A stretch of DNA of 64,000 bases from CAIYRG01 sp965247505 (GCA_965247505.1 OZ252020.1:2046001-2110000), one strand, 5' to 3'. Numbered from the stretch's first letter, positions 28,969-40,030 are shown. Numbers and translations are program-made. The notes: a model not told the origin generated them from the letters alone.

Positions 28969-29274
28969 AAGCGAGGCTTGAAAAATGGGGTGCCTTTTGG
29001 GCGGCCCTTTTTTCTTAGCCGCAGCTTTGTCCCGGACGGCGAAGCCGATCCAACGACCTCCTGTCTCGCCTAAATTATTTGCGCGAACTAAGGCTCTGGA
29101 CCAAGAAATCCCGCTTGGAGCGTAGCTATTCTGACACTGTGACCAAATTCTATCGGGACATGCCTCATCTTGCAGCTTAGGATGGCGCCACTGACGGCTC
29201 GGATTTGATTTGCGGTTCAGGCCGATAAATCTCCGCGCCGCGATGTTGGGGTAGTAGCGTATTTTCCGGGAGAA
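28969..29274. other. Intergenic gap, no gene seen
   Basis: About 300 bases after tRNA-fMet. A T-run at about 29007 follows a weak G/C stem and may end the tRNA transcript. No protein gene recognised on either strand. Confidence 0.45.
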
Positions 29275-31518
29275 ATGCATTTGAAGTTTGGACGCTGCTC
29301 TTCGGGCGTGCTGATGCTTTCGCTCGGTGGTTTTGTCTGGGTATGCCTCACCACGCCCGGCGTAGCGCAGCCTGTAGAGCAAACATTTGCAGCGGTGGGA
29401 GACCGGCCGAGCGCGGCCGCAGTACGAATAGAGGCTAGCGAAGCCCCGACCATCGACGCCGATCTTTCGGATCCGATCTGGGCCAAGGCAACGCTGATTA
29501 CGGATTTCAGACAAAAAGAGCCCGTTCCCGGCGCGCCCGCGTCGGAGCGGACCGAAGTAAGAATTCTATATGACGAGAACAATCTCTATTTCGGAATCTA
29601 TGCCTTTGACAGCGATCCGTCGGGAATCATTTTGCGCAGCATGGAGCGTGACGGTCCGATTTTCACCGGCGATATGATTGGGGTGAATCTGGATCCGGGA
29701 ATGACACGGCGCAACGCCTATTCCTTTCAAATTGGGCCTTCGGGCGGACGGGCCGATGCACTTTTTATGAACAACACGGAAGACCTAAGCGAGTGGGATA
29801 CGATTTGGGTTGCGCGGGCCGCTGTGGTCGAAGATGGCTGGATCGCGGAGGCGTCCATTCCCATTCAGAGTCTTTCTTATGAGAAAGGGCAAAGCGATTG
29901 GGGCTTCGATTTCCGGCGCGTGATCCAGCGCAAGAGTGAGGAAGATTACTGGTCGTCGATCAACCCCCAGCTTGAGACACATGATGTTTCCCAGGCTGGA
30001 ACGCTCACCGGCCTCACCGGCTTTGATCAGGGCATCGGGCTCGAGGTTCAACTTTATGGCGTCAGCCGCATTGAGCGCGATTGGCATATTCCTGGTGACG
30101 ATACCGGCATAATTTTTTCCGGTGGCGGCAATGCATTTTACCGCCTCACACCGGCCTTGACCGGGACACTGACGTACAATCCAGATTTCTCGGATGCGCC
30201 GCTCGACGCACGCCAGGTCAACACCACGCGGTTCTCATTGTTCTTTCCTGAGACACGAGACTTTTTTCTGCAAGACGCCGGCACTTTCGAATTTGGTGGT
30301 CGGGGATTTACCCGTGGCGGCGACACGCGTACCGCTAATAATGGAAGGCCGTTCTTCTCCCGCAATATCGGATTGGTCGACGGACAACCGGTGAGCATTA
30401 TCGGCGGGGGAAAATTGTCCGGCGAGTTCGCCGGCTTCGGTGTTGGAATGCTTAGTGTATTGACCGATAAAACGCCGGACGCCGGCCGTCAGGTATTGTC
30501 GGCGGTGCGCATCTCCCGCCCCGTTTTCAACGAATCGCAACTTGGATTCATCGTCACCAATGGTGATCCGACGGGCGCCAGCAATAATAGCGTTGCCGGA
30601 ATCGACTACCAATACCGCAATTCCAATTTTTGGGGCGGCAATGTATTCCAGGGCGATATTTTTTACGAGCGCAGCTTCTCGAATGTTTCGGGCGATGATG
30701 ATTCCTTCGGCATGGCGCTTAATTTTCCCAATGAGCCCTGGGGCGGTGAGGTGGTGTTCAAACAGGTTGGAACCCATTACGAGCCCGCCTTAGGATTTAC
30801 CAACCGCAGAGGTATCCGGGTCTATGATGCGAATGTCCGGCATTTGTCGCGCTACGGCGCGGACAACAGCCCGTTCCTGCGGGAATTGCAGTTTTCGGCC
30901 AATAATTTTCTGGTCACCGATCTGAACGATGTTTTAGAAACGCGTGAGAGCGGTTTCGTCGTCGGGGCCATCACGCAGCGGAACAAACTATTCTCAATCG
31001 GCGTGACCAATTTCTTCGAAAAAGTGTCCGAAGAGTTCTTTCTTCCCGATGACGTTCTCGTGCCGATCGGCAAATATAACTGGACCAATGTGACTGCTCA
31101 GATCGCAACGTCGCGCATATTTCCGCTTTCGGCGAGGTTAGGGGTCGAATGTTGCAGCTTTTACAATGGCACGAGCTTGGATGCCTCGCTCGAATTGGTT
31201 TTCCGGCCCAACCAATATTACGCGATCGAAGCAAGCCATGAGTGGACGCATCTAGAGATGCCAGATGGAACGATCGATATTCATATCGCAAGCCTGAATA
31301 CGACCATTACTTTTACGCCGGACATGCAAATTGCAATGCAAGCGCAATATGACAATATCAGCCAGAATTTCGGTTTGCTGGCGCGCTATAGTTGGGAGCT
31401 CCTCCCGGGTTCCGAACTTCTTATTGCGTTTGGCCAAGCCGCGACTATTCCGACTTCGCGCTTTGTCGCCCAAAGATCGCAATTGACTGTTCGCCTCGGG
31501 CATACATTGCGGTTTTGA
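29275..31518 (+). CDS. CBM9-like/DUF5916 outer-membrane-type protein
   Basis: A 747-residue exported protein. After a signal peptide, residues ~45-200 form a CBM9-like domain (DADLSDPIWAKATLI, DENNLYFGIYAFD, VEDGWIAEASIPIQSL). The rest matches the DUF5916 pattern (FSLFFPETRDFFLQDAGTFEFG, LVDGQPVSIIGGGKLSG) and ends with alternating beta strands and a terminal Phe (LGHTLRF), as expected for an outer-membrane barrel. Such proteins are often associated with carbohydrate or peptide use; substrate unknown. It is monocistronic. Confidence 0.85.
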   Translation: MHLKFGRCSSGVLMLSLGGFVWVCLTTPGVAQPVEQTFAAVGDRPSAAAVRIEASEAPTIDADLSDPIWAKATLITDFRQKEPVPGAPASERTEVRILYDENNLYFGIYAFDSDPSGIILRSMERDGPIFTGDMIGVNLDPGMTRRNAYSFQIGPSGGRADALFMNNTEDLSEWDTIWVARAAVVEDGWIAEASIPIQSLSYEKGQSDWGFDFRRVIQRKSEEDYWSSINPQLETHDVSQAGTLTGLTGFDQGIGLEVQLYGVSRIERDWHIPGDDTGIIFSGGGNAFYRLTPALTGTLTYNPDFSDAPLDARQVNTTRFSLFFPETRDFFLQDAGTFEFGGRGFTRGGDTRTANNGRPFFSRNIGLVDGQPVSIIGGGKLSGEFAGFGVGMLSVLTDKTPDAGRQVLSAVRISRPVFNESQLGFIVTNGDPTGASNNSVAGIDYQYRNSNFWGGNVFQGDIFYERSFSNVSGDDDSFGMALNFPNEPWGGEVVFKQVGTHYEPALGFTNRRGIRVYDANVRHLSRYGADNSPFLRELQFSANNFLVTDLNDVLETRESGFVVGAITQRNKLFSIGVTNFFEKVSEEFFLPDDVLVPIGKYNWTNVTAQIATSRIFPLSARLGVECCSFYNGTSLDASLELVFRPNQYYAIEASHEWTHLEMPDGTIDIHIASLNTTITFTPDMQIAMQAQYDNISQNFGLLARYSWELLPGSELLIAFGQAATIPTSRFVAQRSQLTVRLGHTLRF

Positions 31519-31645
31519 AACGCGGCATAGGTTTGGAAGCCTTGAACCCTGTGCCAGCCGTCGGGCTGAGGCTTTCGTCCTTTTTCCTAGCCAAGTCGTT
31601 CACCTACCGACGGTCCCGGGTTTGTGCTCCTTAAGGCGCAATGCA

Positions 31646-31916
31646 AGAGCATAAAGTGACCAGATTGAAGCAATTCTGTTTGCGGCCCGGCGTGGCGATC
31701 CACGCGGAAGGCGGCGAAGCGCGATGCTTGAGCATCGGGCAAGCCGCATGACAAAGTGGGCGTCCGCCAGACGCAAACCCAAAGGGACGGGCAGGTTTGC
31801 ACCAAATCCTGCGGGCTTTGTCTCGACCATAGCCCCACTATGCTCATCGACAAAGCCCTTGACCTTGTCGCAAACCTGCCACGTCAGAATGGTTTAATCT
31901 GGTCACTTCATGCTCT
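31646..31916. repeat. MITE-like dispersed repeat, copy A
   Basis: 271 bases bounded by imperfect inverted ends (AGAGCATAAAGTGACCAGATT at left; the complement of AGAGCATGAAGTGACCAGATT at right). The interior matches the element at 49770-50057 in inverted orientation, including GTTTGC.GCGGGC-type and CCAAAGGGACGGGC blocks. It has no transposase; open frames through it are conserved only because the DNA is. Confidence 0.85.
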
Positions 31917-31949
31917 AATGTTGCTATGGAAATTTAGCGCAATCGCAAA

Positions 31950-32485
31950 ATGAGCACATCGGTGCAACCACCCGGCGTTGCGGGGAAGTTTTATCCAGCC
32001 GATCCGGCACAATTGGCCGCGGGCGTCGATGCGTCTCTCGCGAAAGCCGTGCCCAGTTCGACCGTTCCCAAAGCGGTGATCGCGCCCCATGCGGGACATG
32101 TCTATTCCGGGGACGTCGCGGGGACGGCTTACAAGCTGGTTGCGCGGCGCAAGGGCGAAATAAAACGTGTCGTTCTTTTGGGCCCGAACCATCGCATGCC
32201 CGTGCGCGGCATAGCGCTCTCGCCTGCCGATTCATGGCAGACGCCGCTCGGACCAATAAAAGTAGATCAAACGGTACGTGATCTTATAGCGCGCTAAGCC
32301 GATGTGACCGTCACCTCCGAACCCTTTGCCGGGGAACATAGTGTCGAAGTGCATCTGCCCTTCGTCCATAGGGCGTTGGGCGACGTCGAGATCGTGCCGG
32401 TCCTGGTTGGCCAGGCGCCACCCAAGCAGGTCTCCGATGTTTTGGGCTTGCTTTGGGGCGGACCGGAAACGGCGATAGTTGTTTC
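31950..32485 (+). pseudogene. amrB-amrA fusion (MEMO/AMMECR1), 5' part, interrupted
   Basis: The N-terminal MEMO-family (AmmeMemoRadiSam B) part: PPGVAGKFYPADPAQLAAGV, VIAPHAGHVYSG, VVLLGPNHRMPVRG, EHSVEVHLPFVHRAL and a GGPETAIVVS end. A TAA at 32295-32297 interrupts the frame after VRDLIAR, and the same frame continues sensibly after it. The gene is then split by the IS at 32486. With the IS removed the frame reads on as SSDLSHFHDYETC and into AMMECR1, so B and A were one fused gene. Confidence 0.88.
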
Positions 32486-33590
32486 CTTGCCTATCCGGTT
32501 AACGCCCATGACCGCTACATGTAGGGTGCCGCCACTCTCCCGAGTAAAGCTCGGCATAGGTTGGAGCAGAGGTGTCGCCCGCGATGCCGAGCAATGAGCG
32601 GAAGGCGTTGAACGGGTAGAACCGCCTGTTGAAGCGGAAGGTGAACTCGTTGAGGTAGGCTTGTAGGTGCTGGTGGCTAACGCCGTGGTGGATCCCGATC
32701 AGCCACGTCTTCAGGTTGGCGAAAACCAGATGGATGATCGGCAGGTATTGCTCGGCAACCTCTGGATCACCACACTCGGCAACAGCGAAGTGCTCATAGC
32801 CGCGCTTACCGAGGCCAGCATAGCCGCTCCAATCGTCAGTAACGATCAGCGATCCCGGCGCGACGGTGCTCTCGACGAACCCACAGAGCGACTCGGCGCT
32901 ACAGTCGAGCACGACGGCGAGCCGAACGCGTCCGGCATAGCGTCCGTCTTTCCGGTTGTCGAGCTTGGTGCCCGGCTTTCGATGACGCACCTCGATGGCA
33001 CAGGAGACGGGAACCTTGTGGTGAACACCACGGCCTTCCCCACGCGTTCGCCCGCCAACCCAGGTTTCGTCCACCTCAACATGGTTCTTGGGCTGTCCAC
33101 CGATCCTGTCTTGGTTGGGCCGCACCATGCCCGAGCGGAGCTTGTGGAGAATTTGAAAGGCCGTCTCGTAGCGCGAAAGACCAAGTTGCCGCTGAAACTG
33201 CACGGCGGACATGCCGGGCGTCTGACTGGCGACCAGATAAGCGGCCCAGAACCAGACGTTCAGCGGAGTGTGGCTACGCTCCATCACTGTTCCCACCGTC
33301 AGCCCGGTGTTCTGGCGGCACTTGCGGCAGCGCAGGACGCCAGGGCGGTTTTCAAAGTGGAACGGCTCTCCCGCCGTGCCGCAGTGCGGGCAGGCAAAGC
33401 CGTCTCCCCAGCGGGCTTTCTCCAGGCAGGCGGCGCAGGCCGCATCATCAGGGAAAAGTCGCTGGAACTCGGGTAGCGAATGCGGGAATGGGAGATCAGC
33501 GCGGTCGAGAACATCCATGGCGCGCTCCCCTATATCCGGTTTGCGCCCATTCTAGCCCTAGTGGGTGTGGGTGTAAACCGGATAGGCAAG
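32486..33590. mobile_element. IS1595-family insertion sequence, 1105 bp
   Basis: Ends are CTTGCCTATCCGGTT at left and its complement AACCGGATAGGCAAG (one position offset) at right. The 8-bp target GTTGTTTC is duplicated at 32478-32485 and 33591-33598, which is the IS1595 target length. One transposase fills it on the minus strand. The duplication is exact, so the insertion is recent. Confidence 0.95.
32499..33518 (-). CDS. IS1595-family transposase
   Basis: A 339-residue protein. An N-terminal zinc finger (CAAC, CPHC, CRKC pattern within residues 30-90) is followed by the DDE-type catalytic domain: HVEVDETWVGGR (first Asp), SLIVTDDWSGYAGL (second Asp), then HLVFANLKTWLIGIHHGVS and NEFTFRFNRR, where N/H/E-type residues complete the site in this family. 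It looks intact and may be active. It lies opposite in direction to the host gene. Confidence 0.93.
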   Translation of the reverse strand: MDVLDRADLPFPHSLPEFQRLFPDDAACAACLEKARWGDGFACPHCGTAGEPFHFENRPGVLRCRKCRQNTGLTVGTVMERSHTPLNVWFWAAYLVASQTPGMSAVQFQRQLGLSRYETAFQILHKLRSGMVRPNQDRIGGQPKNHVEVDETWVGGRTRGEGRGVHHKVPVSCAIEVRHRKPGTKLDNRKDGRYAGRVRLAVVLDCSAESLCGFVESTVAPGSLIVTDDWSGYAGLGKRGYEHFAVAECGDPEVAEQYLPIIHLVFANLKTWLIGIHHGVSHQHLQAYLNEFTFRFNRRFYPFNAFRSLLGIAGDTSAPTYAELYSGEWRHPTCSGHGR

Positions 33591-34433
33591 GTTGTTTCCT
33601 CCGATCTCAGCCATTTCCACGATTATGAGACTTGCCAAAAAAAGGACGCGGAGACGTCACGCGGTATCGAGTCGCTTCAAAGCGCGGTTTGTCGCGGAGA
33701 CCGCGCCTGCGGACATTTTGCAATCGCCGGACTGCTCGATCATGCGCAGCGCCGCGATCTTCGGGTTACCGCGCTGGACATTCGCAATTCTGGCGATACG
33801 CATGGCCCGCGTGACCGCGTTGTGGGCTATGGCTCATTCGCGTTCGAATATTCCCATACCGCGCAGCTCGGCGAACCGGCGCGCCGCATGATTATGGATG
33901 TCGCCCGCAAGGTCGTGAAACAAGCTACGCAGGACGGCGGAAAACGGCCGCGCCTCAACGTCAACGGGCAGCTTCCGCGCGCGCTCCTGGCGCAGCGCGC
34001 CTGCTTTGTTACTCTGAAAATCGGCGATCAACTGCGTGGCTGCCGCGGCTCGCTACGGCCATCACGGGCGCTGGTCGCAGACGTGGCCGACCATGCTTGG
34101 CGATCGGCCTTCGACGATCCGCGTTTTTCCCCACTTAAAGCCGACGAGGTCGAGCGCCTCAGTTATCATGTCTCGATTTTGTCGACAGCGCGGAGAATAC
34201 CTTGTGTGAGCGAGGATGAACTCGTCCGCGCTATACGCCCCGATGTAGATGGCATAATCCTACGCGACGGCGACAAGCGCGGCGTGCTGCTTCCAAGCGT
34301 TTGGGAACAAATCCACGATCCGAAAATATTCATCCGGCAGCTGAAACTGAAGGCTGGACTGGCCGCCAATCATTGGTCGCCGACTCTCGAGGCATTTCGT
34401 TTCGTGACCGAAAGCTTTGGCGACGAGCCTTAA
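33591..34433 (+). pseudogene. amrB-amrA fusion, 3' part (MEMO end and AMMECR1 domain)
   Basis: The first target copy leads into SSDLSHFHDYETCQKKDAET, the end of the MEMO domain (RVTALDIRNSGDT, VVGYGSFAFEY), then an AMMECR1 domain: RACFVTLKIGDQLRGCRGSL, VADVADHAWRSAFDDPRF and YHVSILS. The stop is at 34433. No start of its own is visible for the AMMECR1 part, so it is probably silent. It is convergent with the radical SAM gene 29 bases away. Confidence 0.88.
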
Positions 34434-34462
34434 GCGCATTGGGGCTTGGGCAGGCCTCGCGG

Positions 34463-35605
<1,143 letters not shown>

Positions 35606-35832
35606 ATGAGAACATTATCATAGAATTTGCGGCCAGGTTGTAGATCCGGGCGCGCTTAAGACGATTGGGCCGGTTCTTTGGCCAACACAACCCAGCGCGA
35701 GTTGGCGGCGGATGCTGGCGGTGGTAGACATGCGATCATTTCTTTGCACGCCAACGGGACCACTTTGTAAGGCTAATCCTTCAGCAGAGACACAATTGTA
35801 AGGCGCCAAGACGCTTTTGGAGGACCGCAAGC

Positions 35833-36399
35833 ATGTTCCATTTGATTATGGGATTGCCCGGAACCGGAAAAACCGCTGCCGCAGAATTTTTGGTAGAAAA
35901 ACTATCTGCAATGGCCATACGGCTGGACCCGGTCTATAGCGCGTTGTTTCCAATCCAAGGCGAGCAAATCTCAGACAGTGAAAATACCCGACGCTTAGAA
36001 GCAGCCTATCTTGAAATGTGCAACATAGTTCCAGGCGCGCACCGCAAATACCCAAAGACGCATATTGTCGTTGAGGGTGTTTTTCGATCTGCAGAACAGA
36101 GGCAAAACATCACGAACGCCATAATCGAAGCGGGCGCGGACTGCTCCGCCTTGTTGGTGACGGCGCGAAGAGAAATCGCCCGCGGAAGAGTTCAAACGAG
36201 GCATGCGGCAGGGGACTCAGCGTGCAATCTGTTGGGATATGAAAAGGCCAGGGCTGAGTTTGAAGAGTTAAGAATGCCCCACCGAATTATAGATAATTCC
36301 AGCTCAATAGCTGAAATGCACAATTTACTGGAAAATTACCTATCCGATCTTGCGCGGCAGGATATTCGATCGGCGCCGGCGCGGGAAAGTCGCTCTTGA
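35833..36399 (+). CDS. P-loop kinase-like protein
   Basis: A 188-residue protein with Walker A GLPGTGKT (residues 7-14) and an N-terminal strand typical of small-molecule kinases or zeta-like proteins. IRLDPVYSALFP and HIVVEGVFRSAEQRQNI follow, and a lid-like Arg-rich part (TARREIARGRVQTRH). GGAGG precedes ATG. Substrate unknown; base composition is slightly more A/T-rich than neighbours. Confidence 0.75.
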   Translation: MFHLIMGLPGTGKTAAAEFLVEKLSAMAIRLDPVYSALFPIQGEQISDSENTRRLEAAYLEMCNIVPGAHRKYPKTHIVVEGVFRSAEQRQNITNAIIEAGADCSALLVTARREIARGRVQTRHAAGDSACNLLGYEKARAEFEELRMPHRIIDNSSSIAEMHNLLENYLSDLARQDIRSAPARESRS

Positions 36400-36527
36400 C
36401 CGCAAAACGCGATCTCTTTGCAAGCGTCGTCTGCGTATTATGCGGTGTTAAGAGGGCGCACCTTTGCTCGTTTTAGGCAAAATGCCTTCAAGCAAATTTT
36501 CCAATTTTGTGAATGGATCGCGTTGAT

Positions 36528-37637
36528 TTAGCACCTGCCAGCGCGCTCACAGGCCTGCTCGAAAAACGCCTCGTCGGTCAGAAGTTTTTCCAGAACATCC
36601 GTCCACTCCTTCGCAGTCTCGATCTTGATGGGGTTTGAAGGGTTTTCCTTTGCTTCCGAGGGTATGGGAAACAGAAAGCCGATATCGCCCAAGAACTCCG
36701 GGGCGCCGCCGGAATCCGTGGAAAGAACCGGAATCCCCGCGGAGCACGCTTCGACAATCGTGCGCGGGCCGCTTTCATGCCAAAGCGAAGGGCTGAGCAA
36801 AACCCGCGTGCGGGACCAGACGGTATTCATGTCTTCTTGCAATGGCAGGCATGTTATATTTGGAAACTCGCTTATGGCGAGCCCTTGCGCTTTTAACGCG
36901 TCCTCAAGCCGAGATTTAGATTCAACAACTAAGAATTTGGCCGACAATCCACGCCGCTTTGCTTCCTGAACAATGCCTATGAATATTGTCGCCCCCTTAT
37001 CCATCGACGGGTTGATAAAGGTTACGCAGTCACGTTGTGCCGCCGTACCCATAGGTACGGGGGTGACGAATTTACCAAGGGGATGAAGAGTGAGCCCCAA
37101 TCTCTTCTTATAGAGATCGGCGGTCGCCTCACTGTCCGTGATCAGCAAGCTGACGTCTCGAAACGTATCTGCTTTATTGTACCTTGGATTCGCCAGATAG
37201 AATGCTGTTGGAATGTTTTGGTCTTTGAGCCAGCGATAAGTGTCTTTTTCCATAAACCAGCCGCCATAAGCTAAGACGACATCGGGGCGCACCTGCGGGA
37301 CAATGGACTTTAATACTTCCTGGTAGAAAACCTCCTCCTCACAGGCCATTTTCATCCGCACGAGCGAGTGCAAGGGAAGGATGAGGTAAGTCACAAGATT
37401 ACGCTTTAGGCCCCAAATGGCAGTCCCCTGTGCAGGGAGTTTGCTTACTACGCTCGCCTTGATGTGTTGCAAGAATTTCTGCGAATCGGAAAATTGTGGG
37501 CGGTCAAAAACGGTTGCACCAAATGCGTTTACGTCGTGACCGCGCGCTGCAAGACCTTCAAGTATTCTCCGACAGGACATGGAAGCGCCGCTCGACGGAT
37601 CTAATAGACAATTGGGCGCTACAAAAAGAATGTTCAT
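36528..37637 (-). CDS. GT4-type glycosyltransferase
   Basis: A 369-residue GT-B protein. The start (MNILFVAPNCLLDPSSGAS) is a Rossmann strand with Gly-rich loop; the C-terminal donor-binding part has ARVLLSPS-like RVLLSPSLWHESGPRTIVEA and STDSGGAPEFLGDIGFLFP, with the EX7E-type glutamates. This is the GT4 signature of lipopolysaccharide or exopolysaccharide synthesis; acceptor unknown. No other sugar genes are nearby, and an IS3 element lies just upstream of its start. Confidence 0.85.
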   Translation of the reverse strand: MNILFVAPNCLLDPSSGASMSCRRILEGLAARGHDVNAFGATVFDRPQFSDSQKFLQHIKASVVSKLPAQGTAIWGLKRNLVTYLILPLHSLVRMKMACEEEVFYQEVLKSIVPQVRPDVVLAYGGWFMEKDTYRWLKDQNIPTAFYLANPRYNKADTFRDVSLLITDSEATADLYKKRLGLTLHPLGKFVTPVPMGTAAQRDCVTFINPSMDKGATIFIGIVQEAKRRGLSAKFLVVESKSRLEDALKAQGLAISEFPNITCLPLQEDMNTVWSRTRVLLSPSLWHESGPRTIVEACSAGIPVLSTDSGGAPEFLGDIGFLFPIPSEAKENPSNPIKIETAKEWTDVLEKLLTDEAFFEQACERAGRC

Positions 37638-37841
37638 CTGAGCTGTTTTAATTTTTGAAAACGGATTTCTCGGGTCGGATTAGTGGATCGCCCCTCAGGT
37701 TACAACCGGCAGAGCTGGGCTACCAGGAGATCATTCTACCTGGTGTAAGCGGATTCACCACTCCGCCAAGATGTCTGGTCTGGACCCTGCTGACGAAAGT
37801 GGAGACGTCCTGCGATAGGATTTTGATCGCAGGAGGTGCAA

Positions 37842-38138
37842 ATGTCGAAGCAGAATGGGAACAAGGGCCGGCGGTTTGATCGGGCCTTCAAGGAAGAAGC
37901 CGTCCGTCTTTTACAGACGAGCGGGCGCAGGCAGCGGCAGATAGCAGGAGATCTTGGGATCAGCGTCAGCGCGCTCGGCCGCTGGGTCGCAGAATTGCGT
38001 GAGGAGGATTTGCTTTCCGGTCCGCATGAGGATGCAGCGAAGGAGATTACCCGTCTACGCCGAGAGCGTGATCTGGCCCGTCAGGAACGTGATCTCCTAA
38101 AAAAAGCGCTGGCCTTCTTCGCCAGGGAAAGTCGATGA
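37842..38138 (+). CDS. IS3-family OrfA (helix-turn-helix)
   Basis: A 98-residue protein with the OrfA plan: FDRAFKEEAVRLLQTSGRRQ, a helix-turn-helix in IAGDLGISVSALGRWV and a leucine-zipper-like ERDLARQERDLLKKALAFF. AGGAGG lies ahead of ATG 37842. Seven A at 38099-38105 near the end form a slippery site (A AAA AAG-type), at which a -1 shift would join OrfA to OrfB. Confidence 0.92.
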   Translation: MSKQNGNKGRRFDRAFKEEAVRLLQTSGRRQRQIAGDLGISVSALGRWVAELREEDLLSGPHEDAAKEITRLRRERDLARQERDLLKKALAFFARESR

Positions 38139-39007
38139 GGTTCCGGTTCATCGACGCGGAGAGGGCCGGGTTGGCGATGCCGATATTCCGCCTGTGCAGA
38201 CTGCTGCAGGTCAGCGTCTCAGGCTTCTACGCTTGGCGCAATCGCGGCCCAAGCCAGCGACAGCTCGATGACATGGTTCTACTCGCCCATGTCCGGGCAG
38301 CCTTTCGGCGCAGCCGCGAGAGCTACGGTGCAGAGCGGGTCCATCACGAGCTTGCCGAGAATGGGATCGAGGTTGGACGCCATAGGGTGGCTCGGCTGAT
38401 GCGGGGAAATGGGTTGTCTCCAAAACGGAAACAGAAGCTCAAAAAGACGACGGACAGCCAGCACAACAAGGCCGTCGCATCGAACCTTCTCGACCAGAAC
38501 TTCTCCGCCGAGGCACCCAACGAGAAATGGGCTGCCGACATCAGCTATATTTGGACGGCACAGGGCTGGCTGTACCTGGCCGTCATGCTCGACCTCTACT
38601 CCCGGCGCGTCATCGGCTGGGCCGTGGGCGCTCGCATGACCAGCGACCTGCCGCTCAGGGCGCTTAACCGTGCTATCGGGCTGCGCCAACCTGGCGCCGG
38701 TGTGATCCACCATAGCGATCGGGGAAGCCAGTACTGCTCAGACGCATACCAGGCGCGCCTCGGTGAACTCGGTTTCCTCGCCTCAATGAGCGGTAAGGGA
38801 AATTGCTATGATAACGCCGTCGTCGAGACCTTCTTCAAAACCATCAAGTCAGAACTGATCTGGAGGACTGTGTTCATGTCAAGAAGCCAAGCTGAAACTG
38901 CCATAGCCGGATACATCGACGGGTTCCATAATCCTGTCCGTCGGCACTCGACGCTGGACTTCACAAGCCCCGTCAAATTCGAGGCAGAAGCAATGCAAAC
39001 GGTGTAG
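38135..39007 (+). CDS. IS3-family OrfB transposase (DDE)
   Basis: A 290-residue integrase-type domain with the DDE residues visible: WAADISYIWT (first Asp), IHHSDRGSQYCS (second Asp) and NAVVETFFKTIKSELI (Glu). HHELAENGIEVGRHRVARLM precedes it. The frame is -1 to OrfA, its ATG overlapping the OrfA stop. It reads intact. Confidence 0.93.
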   Translation: MRFRFIDAERAGLAMPIFRLCRLLQVSVSGFYAWRNRGPSQRQLDDMVLLAHVRAAFRRSRESYGAERVHHELAENGIEVGRHRVARLMRGNGLSPKRKQKLKKTTDSQHNKAVASNLLDQNFSAEAPNEKWAADISYIWTAQGWLYLAVMLDLYSRRVIGWAVGARMTSDLPLRALNRAIGLRQPGAGVIHHSDRGSQYCSDAYQARLGELGFLASMSGKGNCYDNAVVETFFKTIKSELIWRTVFMSRSQAETAIAGYIDGFHNPVRRHSTLDFTSPVKFEAEAMQTV

Positions 39008-39175
39008 GGCGCCTCCACTTTTCCTGGATGGGTCCAGTCTATTGCCATGGCGCAGAGAATTCATCTCTGCACTTCTCGCTAAGCATCCGCGTCCAGAAGC
39101 TGTCCTTTTTCAAGCCTCCAGGGAAACGCTATGCAAGGCTGAGACGACGGCCTCGGGACCGAACGCGATCGGACT

Positions 39176-40030
39176 TCAGAAGTCGGGCGTGGTTTCGGTT
39201 GGGATGGGAACGTCTTCCGTGATCACACCGTCGACGGTGACCTTGCCGACATAGCGATTATTCTCGGCGCAGACCTCTTCCTCCCATTCAATAAACCGGC
39301 TTGTGTGACGCGCTAAGGCCGACCACGGCACGGTAAACGCAACCGGGTCACTGACCGTAACTTCCACGTCGAGCGATTGGCGATCCGGCGAAACGCGAAT
39401 GCGCTCGATGACGTGAATCTTCTCGGAATGGGGTGTGCCATAGCGGTCGATTTGCGTCTTGTCGTTTTGCCCAATGGTATCGACCACAAGCGTGTCGCCA
39501 CCCTCATAATGACCGACCGATTCTCCATGCCAAGTGTGCCCGGGATCTACTGAGTGCGGCACGTTCAGATAAATGACCCGGAACTGGTGATCGCGCGCAT
39601 TGATGGTCGTTACTTGTGTGGGTGTCTGCAGAATCCGAATTGCGGCATGCGTTCTGTTCCATTCCATGGGGATCCCGGTCGGCCGACACATGCCCTCGTC
39701 TTTGACATGCGGAATATCCTGCAGCTCTGCATCGGTAATTGCTTGCAGCCTCGCCAGGGTTGCGGGCTGCAATATTGGATTGTCGAGCGAGGCGACCTTG
39801 GGCAGCCTGTGCCCGGGCACCGTGCCGCCAGGGTAGCGCGGATCTGCCATCAACGGCCCGGGCCCCTCGTAGCCCGGGATCTCTTCAAACATTTCGACAT
39901 GCTGACCGATTCGGTCCCAACTGCCGGAAAAATCGGGAATGTGTTGGCTGTAGCTGGCCTGCGACGCGGCCAGCCCAGGCAATAGGAGGCCTGCCAAAAA
40001 GATCCCAAGAACCAAGGTAGATTTGGCCAT
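39176..40030 (-). CDS. Conserved secreted protein, unknown function (paralogue of 4797-5582)
   Basis: A 284-residue protein with a signal peptide (MAKSTLVLGIFLAGLLLPGLAAS). The middle has HGESVGHYEGGDTLVVDTIG and SEKIHVIERIRVSPD followed by VTVSDPVAFTVPWSA. It shares this pattern and a TPDF C-terminus with the protein at 4797-5582. A CRPTGIPMEW motif lies earlier. Function unknown. The gene ends about 140 bases from the IS3 end. Confidence 0.75.
   Translation of the reverse strand: MAKSTLVLGIFLAGLLLPGLAASQASYSQHIPDFSGSWDRIGQHVEMFEEIPGYEGPGPLMADPRYPGGTVPGHRLPKVASLDNPILQPATLARLQAITDAELQDIPHVKDEGMCRPTGIPMEWNRTHAAIRILQTPTQVTTINARDHQFRVIYLNVPHSVDPGHTWHGESVGHYEGGDTLVVDTIGQNDKTQIDRYGTPHSEKIHVIERIRVSPDRQSLDVEVTVSDPVAFTVPWSALARHTSRFIEWEEEVCAENNRYVGKVTVDGVITEDVPIPTETTPDF

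Larger units (their letters stand above)
37781..39036. mobile_element. IS3-family insertion sequence, 1256 bp
   Basis: Ends are imperfect inverted repeats TGGACCC...GTGGAGACGTCCT at left and the complement of TGGACCC...GTGGAGGCGCCCT at right. GTC flanks both sides (37778-37780 and 39037-39039), a 3-bp target duplication as usual for IS3. Two overlapping transposase frames fill it. I cannot identify a gene it interrupts. Confidence 0.92.

Noticed and set aside
31587..31853. Frames inside the MITE-like repeats as protein genes
   Set aside because: Similar peptides are read from copies A and B (VETK.AGFGAN and so on) only because the DNA is similar. No start signals, and the reading ends differ.
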